Origin: Bowmanella dokdonensis
Lineage (GTDB): Bacteria; Pseudomonadota; Gammaproteobacteria; Enterobacterales; Alteromonadaceae
Assembly: GCF_017254865.1 (NCBI RefSeq)
Contig: NZ_JAFKCV010000020.1
Span: 1-55,452, forward strand
DNA: 55,452 nucleotides
Reading direction: 5' to 3'
The position numbers were made by a program, and so were the translations under genes. Positions 24,295-33,185 of this stretch are shown here, piece by piece. Below the pieces are notes generated by a model that searched no databases, was not told the origin of the DNA, and saw only the letters and a list, made by a program, of their open reading frames with translations. The stretch's first letter is position 1. Each line of letters starts with the position of its first letter.

Positions 24295-25905
24295 ATGCTC
24301 GTCGGATTCTACAAATTTCACATACTGGGTGCCCTGTTCATCGGAGCGCTGGCCTATTTCTGGTCCTGGGTGGCCTGGCTACTGATCCCGCTGGCTTTTA
24401 CCTTTACGGTCGGCCTGTATGACACCTTTCAGTCCCGGCATACTGTCAGGCGAAACTTCCCCCTGGTCGGACGAATCCGTTGGGCAGTAGAGTGGCTCAG
24501 GCCCTATGTCCGCCAGTATCTGATCGAATCGGATTTGGATGGTAAGCCGCTCAGCCGCATGTTTCGCAGCATTGTCTACCAGCGGGCCAAGGGAGAGCTG
24601 GACACCAATCCCTATGGTACCAGGATGGACACTTACCAGGATGGCTATGAATGGATAAGTCATTCCATCGCCGCCCGGGACGTAGAAGAGCTGGATAGCA
24701 GTCCACGGATACAAATAGGCGGCAAGGACTGTCAACAGCCGTACTCGGCCAGCCTGTTGAATATTTCCGCCATGAGTTACGGCGCACTGAGCCACCGGGC
24801 CATCGAAGCCCTGAATCTGGGGGCCAAGGAAGGCGGTTTTTACCACAACACCGGCGAAGGGGGCATCAGTGATTATCATCTTAAGCATGGCGGCGATCTG
24901 GTCTGGCAGATAGGCACGGCCTACTTCGGTTGTCGCACCAGCGAAGGTAGATTCTGCCCGGATACCTTCGCCGACAAAGCCAAGTTGCCCAGCGTTAAAA
25001 TGATAGAAATAAAGCTCAGCCAGGGCGCCAAGCCCGGTCATGGCGGCATACTGCCTGCCAGCAAGAACAATGAGGAAATCGCCAGAATTCGCCTGGTAGA
25101 AGCCCATCAGGATGTCATTTCCCCAGCCGCTCATACCGCTTTTTCCACCCCGCGGGGGCTGTTGGAGTTTGTGCAGAAGCTACGCGACTTATCCGGCGGC
25201 AAACCGGTTGGCTTCAAGCTCTGTGTGGGCAGACAAAGCGAATTTATCGCCATCTGCAAAGCCATGGTGGAAACCGGTATCCGCCCGGACTTTATTACCG
25301 TGGATGGCGGTGAAGGGGGCACAGGTGCGGCGCCGCTTGAATACAGCAATTCTGTGGGTATGCCGCTCAGGGACGGCCTGGCGTTTGTCGCTGACTGTCT
25401 GCGGGGCTTTGACTTGCGCGAAGAGATCCGCGTCATCGCCTCTGGCAAGGTATTGTCAGCCTTTCATATGGCCCGCAGCCTGGCGCTTGGAGCGGACCTG
25501 ATCAACTGCGCCAGGGGGATGATGCTGGCGCTTGGCTGCATCCATTCGCTGATTTGCAACACCAACCGATGCCCCACCGGGGTGACCACCCAGGACCCCA
25601 AGCTGGTAAGGGGACTGGTGATCGAAGACAAGGCGCCAAGAGTGGCCCGTTTCCATAAGGAGACCCTGCATGCCCTGGTGGATATCACCTCTTCCGCCGG
25701 CTTTGGCAATCCAGGGGAGATCAGCCGGCACCACCTGCATCGCAGAGTGGATCAGCATACAGTCCTGAGATTTGACGAGCTTTATCCTTACCCTGATGCA
25801 GGCTCTTTCCTGCAGGAGCCTTATCCCGACTGCTATAGCCATCACTTAAAAGAAGCCAGTGCCGATACGTTCACCCCTACCAGTCACGTGGTTCATACTC
25901 ACTAG
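24295..25905 (+). CDS. Membrane-anchored FMN-binding glutamate synthase-family protein
   Basis: 536 residues. Two N-terminal hydrophobic segments (FHILGALFIGALAYFWSWVA and LLIPLAFTFTVGLYDTF) precede a GltB central/FMN-type TIM barrel. It contains MSYGALSHRAIEALNLGA, GTGAAPLEY and the Cys cluster CIHSLICNTNRCPTG that binds a 3Fe-4S centre in glutamate synthase. The amidotransferase domain of true GltB is absent, and no GltD-like partner is adjacent. Archaeal-type and stand-alone homologues are called glutamate synthase-like, but the reaction is unproven. Start ATG 24295 follows AAGGAGG with a short spacer. Confidence 0.88.
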   Translation: MLVGFYKFHILGALFIGALAYFWSWVAWLLIPLAFTFTVGLYDTFQSRHTVRRNFPLVGRIRWAVEWLRPYVRQYLIESDLDGKPLSRMFRSIVYQRAKGELDTNPYGTRMDTYQDGYEWISHSIAARDVEELDSSPRIQIGGKDCQQPYSASLLNISAMSYGALSHRAIEALNLGAKEGGFYHNTGEGGISDYHLKHGGDLVWQIGTAYFGCRTSEGRFCPDTFADKAKLPSVKMIEIKLSQGAKPGHGGILPASKNNEEIARIRLVEAHQDVISPAAHTAFSTPRGLLEFVQKLRDLSGGKPVGFKLCVGRQSEFIAICKAMVETGIRPDFITVDGGEGGTGAAPLEYSNSVGMPLRDGLAFVADCLRGFDLREEIRVIASGKVLSAFHMARSLALGADLINCARGMMLALGCIHSLICNTNRCPTGVTTQDPKLVRGLVIEDKAPRVARFHKETLHALVDITSSAGFGNPGEISRHHLHRRVDQHTVLRFDELYPYPDAGSFLQEPYPDCYSHHLKEASADTFTPTSHVVHTH

Positions 25906-26044
25906 GCGTGGTTATCTTGACTGGGCCAAAGCGTCCATTTGCGCTATAATCCGCGCCGTTTTCCCCACCCCCCTGGCTCTTGAATTACGCTCTCTGCAGC
26001 ACCATTTTCAGGGGAAGTGGCAAATTACTCATTTGGAGTCATAA
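25906..26044 (+). promoter_or_regulatory. Likely promoter region of ybeD-lipB-lipA
   Basis: A perfect TATAAT lies at 25944-25949. The TTGACT at 25917-25922 is too far upstream (about 21-22 nt) to be its ideal -35, so the -35 is uncertain. The rest of the 139-nt gap shows nothing else. Confidence 0.4.
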
Positions 26045-26308
26045 ATGGAAACCAGATTTGATGAACTGTTGGAGTTCCCCTGCTACCAAACCTTCAAGGT
26101 GCTGGGAGTAGCCCATGATCGTCTGCCGGAAGAGGTAGTGGCCTGTCTTCAGCAACTGGCGCCGGACGATTACAACCCTTCCATTCGCCCCAGCACCAAG
26201 GGCAACTATCACTCGGTCTCTGTGGAGGTAAGGGTTACCAGCAAGGAACATATGGAATCCGTCTATATCGAGCTTGGCAAACTTGAACTGGTCCGCATGG
26301 TACTTTAG
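26045..26308 (+). CDS. ybeD: YbeD/DUF493 family protein
   Basis: 87-residue small alpha/beta protein of the YbeD family (ACT-like fold). METRFDELLEFPCYQTFKVLG, NYHSVSVEVRVTS and YIELGKLELVRMVL match E. coli YbeD in length and pattern. It precedes lipB by 6 nt, the conserved ybeD-lipB-lipA order. A role linked to lipoate metabolism is inferred from context only. Confidence 0.95.
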   Translation: METRFDELLEFPCYQTFKVLGVAHDRLPEEVVACLQQLAPDDYNPSIRPSTKGNYHSVSVEVRVTSKEHMESVYIELGKLELVRMVL

Positions 26309-26314
26309 TTAGCC

Positions 26315-26965
26315 ATGAACAATACGTCGCTGATTATTCGCCAGTTGGGTCGCCAGGACTACCTGCCTATATGGCAGGCTATGCAATCCTATACTGACAA
26401 TCGCACGGATGAGAGCGCTGACGAAATCTGGCTGGTGGAACATAATCCGGTCTTTACCCAGGGACAGGCAGGCAAGGAAGAGCATCTGCTGGCGCCGGGC
26501 GATATACCTGTGGTCAAGGTGGATCGTGGCGGCCAGGTGACATATCACGGCCCGGGTCAACAGATGATGTACGTGCTGCTTAATCTCAAGCGGCGCAAGC
26601 TGGGCGTACGGGATTTGGTCACGGCCCTGGAAAACTCGGTGGTGGACATGTTCAAACCTTTCGGTATTGCCGCTTATCCCAAAGCCGATGCGCCGGGTGT
26701 CTATGTGGACGGGCGGAAGATTTGCTCAGTGGGTCTGCGTATCCGTCGCGGCTGTTCGTTCCATGGCCTGGCGCTGAACATCAATATGGATCTGGGCCCC
26801 TTTAAGCGCATAAATCCATGCGGCTATGCGGGCCTGGAAATGATACACTCTGCCGGGCTGGGCGGCCCGGATAACCTGGCTGATGCAGGGCCCCTGCTTA
26901 CCCGGGCATTCTGCAGTTCCCTGCAAATCGAACATACTGACTATCGAGAAGGTTTTGATGACTAA
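26315..26965 (+). CDS. lipB: Octanoyl-[acyl-carrier-protein] transferase LipB
   Basis: Transfers octanoate from acyl carrier protein to lipoyl domains, the first step of lipoate synthesis. 216 residues. [12 protein letters not shown] is the substrate-binding signature, the Lys of DGRKICSVG and the Cys of INPCGYAG are the catalytic pair. ATG start at 26315. The 3' end overlaps lipA by 8 nt. Confidence 0.97.
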   Translation: MNNTSLIIRQLGRQDYLPIWQAMQSYTDNRTDESADEIWLVEHNPVFTQGQAGKEEHLLAPGDIPVVKVDRGGQVTYHGPGQQMMYVLLNLKRRKLGVRDLVTALENSVVDMFKPFGIAAYPKADAPGVYVDGRKICSVGLRIRRGCSFHGLALNINMDLGPFKRINPCGYAGLEMIHSAGLGGPDNLADAGPLLTRAFCSSLQIEHTDYREGFDD

Positions 26966-27923
26966 AGCATTGCGCGCCGAAGCGGGGGTGAAACTCCGCG
27001 ACGAAGACAAGGTAAAACACATCCCCGTCACCATCATTCCCACCGAAAGGGAAGAAATGTTGCGTAAGCCTGAGTGGATCAAAATCAAACTGCCATCCAA
27101 TACCGAAGGCATTGACCGCATCAAGAAAGTGATGCGCAAAAACAATTTGCATTCGGTCTGTGAAGAAGCCAGTTGCCCTAACCTGTCCGAGTGTTTCACT
27201 CACGGTACTGCCACGTTCATGATCCTGGGCGATATCTGCACCCGTCGCTGTCCCTTCTGTGATGTGGCTCACGGCAAACCCCTGCCGCCCAGTGCGGAAG
27301 AGCCCGAAAAACTGGCCAGGACCATCGCCGAAATGAAGCTCAAATATGTGGTGATCACCTCGGTCGATCGCGACGATCTGCGCGACGGCGGCGCACAGCA
27401 TTTTGTCGACTGTATCAATGCCATTCGTGAACACAGCCCCAGCACCAAGATTGAAGTACTGGTACCGGATTTTCGCGGCCGCATGGACACTGCCCTGGAA
27501 ATTTTCAACAACGGTGTTCCGGATGTGTTCAACCACAACCTGGAGACCATCCCACGCCTGTACCGGGAGTGCCGCCCCGGTGCCAACTACAAGTGGTCAC
27601 TGGAACTGCTGAGGAAATTTAAGGCCCAACATCCGGATGTAATGACCAAATCAGGCCTGATGATGGGGATGGGCGAGGACATGGATGAGATGGCAGTCGT
27701 GCTCAAGGATCTGCGCGACCACGACGTGGATATGCTGACCCTGGGCCAGTATCTGCAACCCAGCCGCCACCACTATCCGGTGAAACGCTATGTTCATCCC
27801 AAGGAATTCGACGCTCTGCGCGATAAAGCCTACGAGCTGGGCTTTTCCCACGCCGCCTGCGGCCCGCTGGTGCGTTCCTCCTACCACGCTGACCGTCAGG
27901 CGGCCGGGGAAGAGGTCAAATAA
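26958..27923 (+). CDS. lipA: Lipoyl synthase LipA
   Basis: Radical SAM enzyme that inserts two sulfurs into protein-bound octanoate. 321 residues. The auxiliary cluster Cys triad lies in [12 protein letters not shown] (near 68-79) and the radical SAM motif CTRRCPFC at 94-101; the C-terminal RSSYHAD contains the Ser ligand of the auxiliary cluster. ATG 26958 overlaps the end of lipB (ATGACTAA), so translation is coupled; the open frame upstream is inside lipB. A strong terminator follows. Confidence 0.97.
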   Translation: MTKALRAEAGVKLRDEDKVKHIPVTIIPTEREEMLRKPEWIKIKLPSNTEGIDRIKKVMRKNNLHSVCEEASCPNLSECFTHGTATFMILGDICTRRCPFCDVAHGKPLPPSAEEPEKLARTIAEMKLKYVVITSVDRDDLRDGGAQHFVDCINAIREHSPSTKIEVLVPDFRGRMDTALEIFNNGVPDVFNHNLETIPRLYRECRPGANYKWSLELLRKFKAQHPDVMTKSGLMMGMGEDMDEMAVVLKDLRDHDVDMLTLGQYLQPSRHHYPVKRYVHPKEFDALRDKAYELGFSHAACGPLVRSSYHADRQAAGEEVK

Positions 27924-27970
27924 TCCTCTGAGTCACAAGCCTGGCCGGTGCCGGCATTTTTGTCTGAGGA

Positions 27971-27997
27971 AAAAACGCCGGCATGACCGGCGTTTCT
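27971..27997. terminator. Bidirectional terminator between lipA and the ECF operon
   Basis: AACGCCGG CATGA CCGGCGTT with a T-run on the plus strand and an A-run (six T on the minus strand) before it. It can end lipA and the convergent minus-strand operon. Confidence 0.85.
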
Positions 27998-28023
27998 TAT
28001 GTGGAGAGTTTTTGGCGAGGTGG

Positions 28024-28323
28024 CTACTCCAGCGCCCAAACCAGGACACAGAGGCCGACAATCCCCTGCACGGCCATTGCGGGAAGACTTTGCAGCACGG
28101 CCGTCCAGTCCGGCGTGGAGGCGGGGGGTAACAGCCATTGCGCCGACAGCATCAAGAGTACTGAAAGGCAGATGAGTACCGCCAGCCAGTAATCTCTTCG
28201 CTGCTTTTTCTTCTGCTGGATACACTCCAGCACCTGCTGGCTGAACCCCAGGTCCTGCAGGTTCTCGGCTTCATTGGCATAGACGGCCTGAAGCTGTGTG
28301 AGTAGGTCCTGTTCTTTTGTCAT
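28024..28323 (-). CDS. Small membrane protein, candidate anti-sigma factor
   Basis: 99 residues. The N-terminal 40 are soluble and charged (MTKEQDLLTQLQAVYANEAE), then two hydrophobic helices (YWLAVLICLSVLLMLSAQWL and LPAMAVQGIVGLCVLVWALE). It overlaps the end of the ECF sigma gene by 4 nt (ATGA). Position and topology, a cytoplasmic N-terminus anchored by helices, are those of an anti-sigma factor, but no ZAS zinc motif (HxxxCxxC) is present. The role is therefore inference. Confidence 0.7.
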   Translation of the reverse strand: MTKEQDLLTQLQAVYANEAENLQDLGFSQQVLECIQQKKKQRRDYWLAVLICLSVLLMLSAQWLLPPASTPDWTAVLQSLPAMAVQGIVGLCVLVWALE

Positions 28324-28856
28324 GGTGTGTCTCCCAAAAGACTCTGCAACTGTTTTACCGCGCGGCTGATATGGGATTTTACTGTACCCAGAGGCATCTC
28401 AAGCAGCTCTGCCACTTCCTGATGAGTCAAACCAGCCCGGGTATGCAGAATCAGTACCTTAGCCTGCTCGGCGGCCAACTGCTGCATGGCCCGGTGCAAA
28501 TCCATTTCCCGGTTCAGACTGGCCTGTGACCGCGCCATATGGCAAGCAGACTCTGTGGTATCGAGCGCATCCAGGTCGGTGCGGGCAGATTTGCGCTTGT
28601 GCATCATCAGCTCCCGATAGGCGATACTGCACAGCCAGCTTTGCAACCGTCCCCCCCGGTAGCCAGACAACTTCTGCCAGGCTTTGATAAAAGTCTGTTG
28701 GCTGAGATCATCGGCCAGTGCGGGATCGCCGCACAGTTGCCTGAGCATGCCACGCACCACTCCCTGATAACGAAGGGTCAACTGCCCAAAGGCCTGGCAT
28801 TCCCCTGCCACAGCGCGGGCAATCAGGACATAGTCTTCGTTTGGTGCTGACTTCAT
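28320..28856 (-). CDS. ECF-family RNA polymerase sigma factor
   Basis: 178 residues. Region 2: AFGQLTLRYQGVVRGML, LADDLSQQTFIKAWQKL and SWLCSIAYRELMMHKRK. Region 4: EQAKVLILHTRAGLTHQEVA, then ELLEMPLGTVKSHISRAVKQ with the HTH. The ATG at 28856 overlaps the stop of the upstream membrane gene (ATGA) and is preferred over a TTG 18 nt earlier. It is in a four-gene minus-strand operon with overlaps at three junctions. Its target promoters are unknown; autoregulation is usual for the class. Confidence 0.93.
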   Translation of the reverse strand: MKSAPNEDYVLIARAVAGECQAFGQLTLRYQGVVRGMLRQLCGDPALADDLSQQTFIKAWQKLSGYRGGRLQSWLCSIAYRELMMHKRKSARTDLDALDTTESACHMARSQASLNREMDLHRAMQQLAAEQAKVLILHTRAGLTHQEVAELLEMPLGTVKSHISRAVKQLQSLLGDTP

Positions 28857-29224
28857 TCCTGGCTTGGATACCAAAATCGCCAGAACGCCAGGTAGACCAG
28901 CGCCACCATAAACGGAATAATGGCCAACACTAAAATTGCGCGATTGCCCTGCCCGTCCTGAAATGGCTTCAGCAGACCGATCAGAACCAGTCCTGCGGCC
29001 AACACCATAAACAGCACGCCTTTACGGAGGTCACTTCGCTGTGGATCCACGGTCTGCAGGAACTTCTGCCAACTCTTTTCGGACAGCGGGTAGTCTTTTT
29101 GCAGCGCCAGTTGCAGAGTCTCATGCCATAGCCGACGTTTCTGCACCTGCCGGTCTAGCACGAATTTAACCACTACTCCGATAAGGATAAAAAAACTGAC
29201 TGGTACCAGGATATCTGTATTCAT
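28853..29224 (-). CDS. Hypothetical membrane protein (123 aa)
   Basis: Three hydrophobic segments: ILVPVSFFILIGVVVKFVLD, GVLFMVLAAGLVLIGLL and AILVLAIIPFMVALVYLAFW, with a cytoplasmic-looking charged segment (QKRRLWHETLQLALQKDYPL) between the first two. It resembles DUF6249-type proteins found next to ECF sigma genes. Its ends overlap both neighbours by 4 nt (28853-28856 and 29221-29224), so it belongs to the same operon. Function unknown. Confidence 0.8.
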   Translation of the reverse strand: MNTDILVPVSFFILIGVVVKFVLDRQVQKRRLWHETLQLALQKDYPLSEKSWQKFLQTVDPQRSDLRKGVLFMVLAAGLVLIGLLKPFQDGQGNRAILVLAIIPFMVALVYLAFWRFWYPSQE

Positions 29225-30327
29225 GAGCCTTCTGCCTGCATTTTCAGGAATGCGTCAAATTTCGGGTGGGGAAACAGGGAGTTAACCACTTTACGCACCA
29301 CCTGCATACCCTTTGCTCCGTTGGTCAGGACCACTATGCCGGTTTGCGTTGCCGGCACCATTACCGCCAACGCCCGCTCTCCCCAATCTCCACCCCCTTG
29401 CATGTACAGGGTGAGATCACCGTATTCAACCAGGGTCCAGCCCATCACGAATCCCAGCTTCTGCGGGCAGTCAGTCTTGTCCAGTCGCCCGGACTGGCAG
29501 AGTCCTTCGGCCAGATTGAAATCCAGCGACCAACGCCGGCTAGCCAGCGGTTCATTCAGTCCCTGGCCAGTCACCACAGAAGCGACAAATAAGGCATAAT
29601 CATCGATGGTGGTATAGAGATCGTCCGCAGCCACAAACTCTTGCCTGGGAGCCGGTTCTGAAAACTCCCCCTTGGGGCCTTTGGGAAAAGCCAAACGTCC
29701 CTTGAACCAGGGTTTTTGGGTAAATGCACTGTTATGCATCTGCAGGGGGGTGAACAGATGCTTCTGCATCAGTGCCTCAAAGGGTTGTTGCCATTTCTCT
29801 TGCATGGCCAGGGCCAGATACTGGTAACCCTCTCCTGAATAGCCACTGCCGGTGCCCGGTTCAAACTTAAAAGTGAGTTTGTCCTGACTTTGATAGCGCC
29901 AGTTGGGAAAGCCGCTCTGGTGGCTGAGCAGATGTTTGATGGTCAGCTTTTGGGCATAGTCATGGCCGGCTATATCAGGATCCAGCCAGTACCTGGCAGC
30001 CGTCTCGTCCAAAAAGGAGGGTTGCTCGTTGCTCAGTCGCAGCAACAGTTCCGCCGTGACCGGTTTGGCCAGGGAGGCGACGTTATAAAGTGTGTGCTGG
30101 TCAGCCGCTACCCCTGGCGCCTGCTCCCCTGTCACCAGGGTCCAGCGGACTTTGCCCTGTTCGATATAAGCCACAGCGGCGCTGGGCGTCCCAGTGCCTG
30201 TCAGCCAGGAATCCAGTTGCTCTCGTATTTCATCCCTGCTGGCCGAAGCAGCCGGCAGGCAGACTCCCAACCCTATGGCGAGGACCAGCAAAGACGTTGG
30301 CAACGTTCTGTTTGTGACAAACTGCAT
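29221..30327 (-). CDS. Serine hydrolase, beta-lactamase/class C fold
   Basis: 368 residues with signal peptide (LPTSLLVLAIGLGVCLPAAS, cleavage near ASA-SR). The nucleophile motif SLAK lies in YNVASLAKPVTAE (near residue 90) and the second motif Tyr in YSGEGYQYLALAMQ. HLLSHQSGFPNW is the family's conserved segment. Such proteins are periplasmic esterases, D-amino-acid peptidases or penicillin-binding relatives; which one cannot be told. First gene of the operon with the ECF sigma factor, to which its stop overlaps via the 123-aa gene. Confidence 0.88.
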   Translation of the reverse strand: MQFVTNRTLPTSLLVLAIGLGVCLPAASASRDEIREQLDSWLTGTGTPSAAVAYIEQGKVRWTLVTGEQAPGVAADQHTLYNVASLAKPVTAELLLRLSNEQPSFLDETAARYWLDPDIAGHDYAQKLTIKHLLSHQSGFPNWRYQSQDKLTFKFEPGTGSGYSGEGYQYLALAMQEKWQQPFEALMQKHLFTPLQMHNSAFTQKPWFKGRLAFPKGPKGEFSEPAPRQEFVAADDLYTTIDDYALFVASVVTGQGLNEPLASRRWSLDFNLAEGLCQSGRLDKTDCPQKLGFVMGWTLVEYGDLTLYMQGGGDWGERALAVMVPATQTGIVVLTNGAKGMQVVRKVVNSLFPHPKFDAFLKMQAEGS

Positions 30328-30544
30328 CAGTTCTTACTCCCGTTAACTCATCATTTAGCTGCTAATAAGATGCCTGTTGATCAGTGTTTGGATGCAAGGA
30401 AGCAAAGATTTTATTAAGTCCGGCACGACTGGCCCTTCCATTTGCCCGTCCCCCGCGCAAGGTCAGGAAAATTACCCGGCAATGTCGAAACCCTGTGTTC
30501 CTAATCGACTAGTAAGGAAAGTCACCGAAACAGAGAGACGCAAT

Positions 30545-31159
30545 ATGCAAATTTACTGGATTAAGGCCCAGGCCCCTCTGCGGGTGCTGGCCTTGTGCAA
30601 ACATCTTGGCTTGCAGGCAGAGTTTATTCAGTTGGATCCCACCAACGGCAGCCTGAAGACCGACGAGTTCGCCAAGCTTAACCCTAATATGAAAGTGCCT
30701 GTCCTGGTGGACGGCGACACTGTGCTATGGGAAGCCTCAGCCATTATGGTGTACCTGTGCAACAAAGCAGGTTCATCCCTGTGGCCTGCGAATAATCCCG
30801 CCGAGCAGGTAGAGGTGATTAAGTGGCTGTCCTGGAATGACTGCCACTGGATGGAAGCGGTGGGCACTTTCTACTTTGAGCATATCGTTAAAAGCACCTT
30901 TTCCTTTGGACAGTTGGACATTCCTGCCATTGAAGGCAGTCTGCCTACCTTCCATCACTATGCCGGAATTTTGAATCAGCATCTGCAGGACAGAACTTAT
31001 GCCGCCTGCAACCGGCTGACCATTGCCGACTTTCAGCTTGCCTCCATGGCCCGCTACTGGCGGGAAGCGAAAATGCCGATGGGGGATTATCCGAATATCA
31101 CCAGCTGGCTGGACAGGCTGATGCGACTCCCGGCCTGGGCTGAGCCCTGGCCGGCGTAA
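30545..31159 (+). CDS. Glutathione S-transferase family protein
   Basis: 204 residues. Thioredoxin-like N-terminal domain with LNPNMKVPVLVDGDTVLWEA (cis-Pro loop and the Glu-Ala glutathione gamma-glutamyl contact), then the helical C-domain with RLTIADFQLAS, the N-capping box. Start MQIYWIKAQAPLRVLALC at ATG 30545 fits the family; the frame opens 168 nt upstream without a site. Conjugation or peroxidase activity cannot be assigned. The region 30328-30544 upstream shows no other gene. Confidence 0.88.
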   Translation: MQIYWIKAQAPLRVLALCKHLGLQAEFIQLDPTNGSLKTDEFAKLNPNMKVPVLVDGDTVLWEASAIMVYLCNKAGSSLWPANNPAEQVEVIKWLSWNDCHWMEAVGTFYFEHIVKSTFSFGQLDIPAIEGSLPTFHHYAGILNQHLQDRTYAACNRLTIADFQLASMARYWREAKMPMGDYPNITSWLDRLMRLPAWAEPWPA

Positions 31160-31195
31160 TCTTCCCGGCTGGTCACAAGCCGGTAGTTCAACCAT

Positions 31196-32083
31196 TTAAA
31201 GGTAAGGATGGTCGGCAAACCATTCCTGTAAAAACTCAATCAGGCAACTGAGTCTGGGTGGAACGAAGTGTCGTACCGGGTATAAGGCATACAGCGTCAT
31301 TTCAGGCTTATGTTCGCCAGTCAGTACCTCCACCACCTCTTTGGATTGCAGGGCCGGATGGCTGATGAAGCGCGGAATGAACCCCACTCCCATGCCCTGC
31401 TTCACCATATCCAGCAAAAACACCGAGCTGTTGGCTTTAAGCCGACCTCCGACCGGCACGGCATCCTTACCCACAGGCCAAAGGTGCTTGCTGCGAAAAT
31501 AGCTGTATTCAAAGCACTGATGCTCGCGCAAATCGTCTGGCTGATTAATGGGCCCATGTAGATCCAGGTAAGCCGGCGAGGCGCAGATACTATAGCTGAA
31601 GCGGGTAATGGCCTTGCCCACATAGCTTGAATCGAAGGGTTGACTGGCAACCCGCAATCCCAGATCGAAGTTATGCTCCAGCAGGTCCTGGGCCTGGTCA
31701 CTCAATTGAATATCCAGTTCCACCTGGGGATAGCGGCGCATAAACTCCGCAAAGGCCGGGGCCAGGGCGGTCAGCCCCAGGGCCATTGCGGCGTTTATCC
31801 TGAGCAGACCTTTGGGCACTTGCTGGAATTCCTGAATGTAGGTTTCGGTATCTTCCACCTGCCGCAGGATTTGCCGGCAGCGCTGAAGATAATCCTCGCC
31901 CAGTTGAGTCAAACGCAACCGGCGGGTGGAACGCTGCAGCAGTCTGGCTCCCAATGCCTCTTCCAGGCTGCTGATCTGTTTACTGATCATGGATTTGCTG
32001 GTGGCATGCTGCTCCGCGACCCGGGAGAAACTGCCTAGCTCCGCCACCCGGACAAAGAGCTGCATGGCCTTCAACTTGTCCAT
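31196..32083 (-). CDS. LysR-type transcriptional regulator
   Basis: 295 residues. N-terminal winged HTH MDKLKAMQLFVRVAELGSFS followed by RVAEQHATSKSMISKQISSL, then a periplasmic-binding-type effector domain from about residue 90. It is divergent from the GST/NTF2/tautomerase operon with 113 nt between starts, the usual arrangement of a LysR regulator and its target. Effector unknown. Confidence 0.93.
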   Translation of the reverse strand: MDKLKAMQLFVRVAELGSFSRVAEQHATSKSMISKQISSLEEALGARLLQRSTRRLRLTQLGEDYLQRCRQILRQVEDTETYIQEFQQVPKGLLRINAAMALGLTALAPAFAEFMRRYPQVELDIQLSDQAQDLLEHNFDLGLRVASQPFDSSYVGKAITRFSYSICASPAYLDLHGPINQPDDLREHQCFEYSYFRSKHLWPVGKDAVPVGGRLKANSSVFLLDMVKQGMGVGFIPRFISHPALQSKEVVEVLTGEHKPEMTLYALYPVRHFVPPRLSCLIEFLQEWFADHPYL

Positions 32084-32114
32084 ATTGTTTCCATAAAGGA
32101 AAAAGAGTTATCTC

Positions 32115-32138
32115 ATTGTATCCATATATCTAACCAAT
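32115..32138. promoter_or_regulatory. Candidate LysR operator
   Basis: ATTG...CAAT with 16 nt between lies in the 113-nt intergenic region between the divergent regulator and the GST operon. A TATAGT at 32149-32154 may be the -10 of the operon. Assignment is by position and dyad only. Confidence 0.35.
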
Positions 32139-32196
32139 GCATATCCCTATAGTGAAGCTGTTCTGCGGATGACAGAACCAACCATAGGAGATCTTT

Positions 32197-32799
32197 ATGT
32201 ATACATTGTATTTCTCAAAGGGCGCCTGTTCCCTGGCTACTCAGGTGATTCTGCGCGAATTAAATCAACCTTTTGAGCTAGTCAGCAAAGCCAGAACACC
32301 GGATTTCAACAAGGTAAACCCCATTGGCGCCGTGCCGGCACTTGCGGTGGACGGCGAGATACTGACCGAAGGGGCAGCCATCATTCTTTACCTGTTGCAA
32401 AAGCACCCCAATGACCTGTTGCCCGGTGCGGCGTCAGCTCGCCAGCAAGGCATTGAAGATCTGATGTTTGCCAATGCCACCGTCCATCCGGCTTACAGCA
32501 AGTTATTCTTTATCGCTTCGGTCCTGCCGGATGGCGATGTGAAAACCCAGGCCTTTTCAGCCGCCGCTCAGCAGTTGTCCGGTTTGTGGCAAAGGGTAGA
32601 AAACAAGCTTGCAGACCAGCCCTATCTGGGCGGCCTTCATCCCTCTCCGGCGGATGTTCTGCTGGCAGTATATGAAAGTTGGGGACAGTTCTTTCCTGTG
32701 ACCATCCCGGTGGGGCCACGCAGCCGGACCATGATTGACAGTATCAGGAACCGTCCAAGCTACCTGGCGGCGGTGGCGGCTGAACAACAGGCCGCCTGA
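32197..32799 (+). CDS. Glutathione S-transferase
   Basis: 200 residues, GST beta-like N-terminus MYTLYFSKGACSLATQVILR with the catalytic Cys/Ser region (GACSLA) and NPIGAVPALAVDGEILTEGA (cis-Pro and glutathione-binding Glu). The C-terminal domain is shorter and less conserved. First gene of a three-gene plus-strand cassette; the next gene starts 2 nt after its stop. Confidence 0.9.
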   Translation: MYTLYFSKGACSLATQVILRELNQPFELVSKARTPDFNKVNPIGAVPALAVDGEILTEGAAIILYLLQKHPNDLLPGAASARQQGIEDLMFANATVHPAYSKLFFIASVLPDGDVKTQAFSAAAQQLSGLWQRVENKLADQPYLGGLHPSPADVLLAVYESWGQFFPVTIPVGPRSRTMIDSIRNRPSYLAAVAAEQQAA

Positions 32800-32801
32800 G
32801 C

Positions 32802-33173
32802 ATGAGCGACCCCCATGTCAGTCAATTACAGGCGGTCGAAGCGCTGTTGATGAAATACTTCGACGGCCTGCACCGGGCCGACACCCAACTTCTGGACAGT
32901 ATCTTTGACCAGGATGCCAGGCTCTGCGCCCCGGGGATCCGGCGAAGTAAACGCCAGTGGTTGGAGCTGGTAGCCAACCGTCAGGTACCTGAAGCGCTAG
33001 GTGATGCCTTTGCTTACCGGATACTGGCTGTCGAGCTGTGTGGCGAGCAGGCCATGGCCAAAGTCAGCTGTCCGCTGCTGGGCGAGCAGTTTATTGATTA
33101 CCTTGGATTGCTGAAGGAAAACGGTAACTGGCGAATTGTGGCCAAACAATACGCCGATAATCCCTTTATCTAA
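32802..33173 (+). CDS. NTF2-like/lumazine-binding fold protein
   Basis: 123 residues. The pattern LMKYFDGLHRADTQLLDSIF, DQDARLCAPG, then AMAKVSCPLLGEQFIDYLGL and GNWRIVAKQY is that of the SnoaL/NTF2-like alpha+beta cone. Many members bind or act on small hydrophobic compounds. Coupled to the GST gene (2-nt gap) and 12 nt before the tautomerase, so it likely acts on the same substrate. Confidence 0.8.
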   Translation: MSDPHVSQLQAVEALLMKYFDGLHRADTQLLDSIFDQDARLCAPGIRRSKRQWLELVANRQVPEALGDAFAYRILAVELCGEQAMAKVSCPLLGEQFIDYLGLLKENGNWRIVAKQYADNPFI

Positions 33174-33185
33174 ACAGGAGGCACT

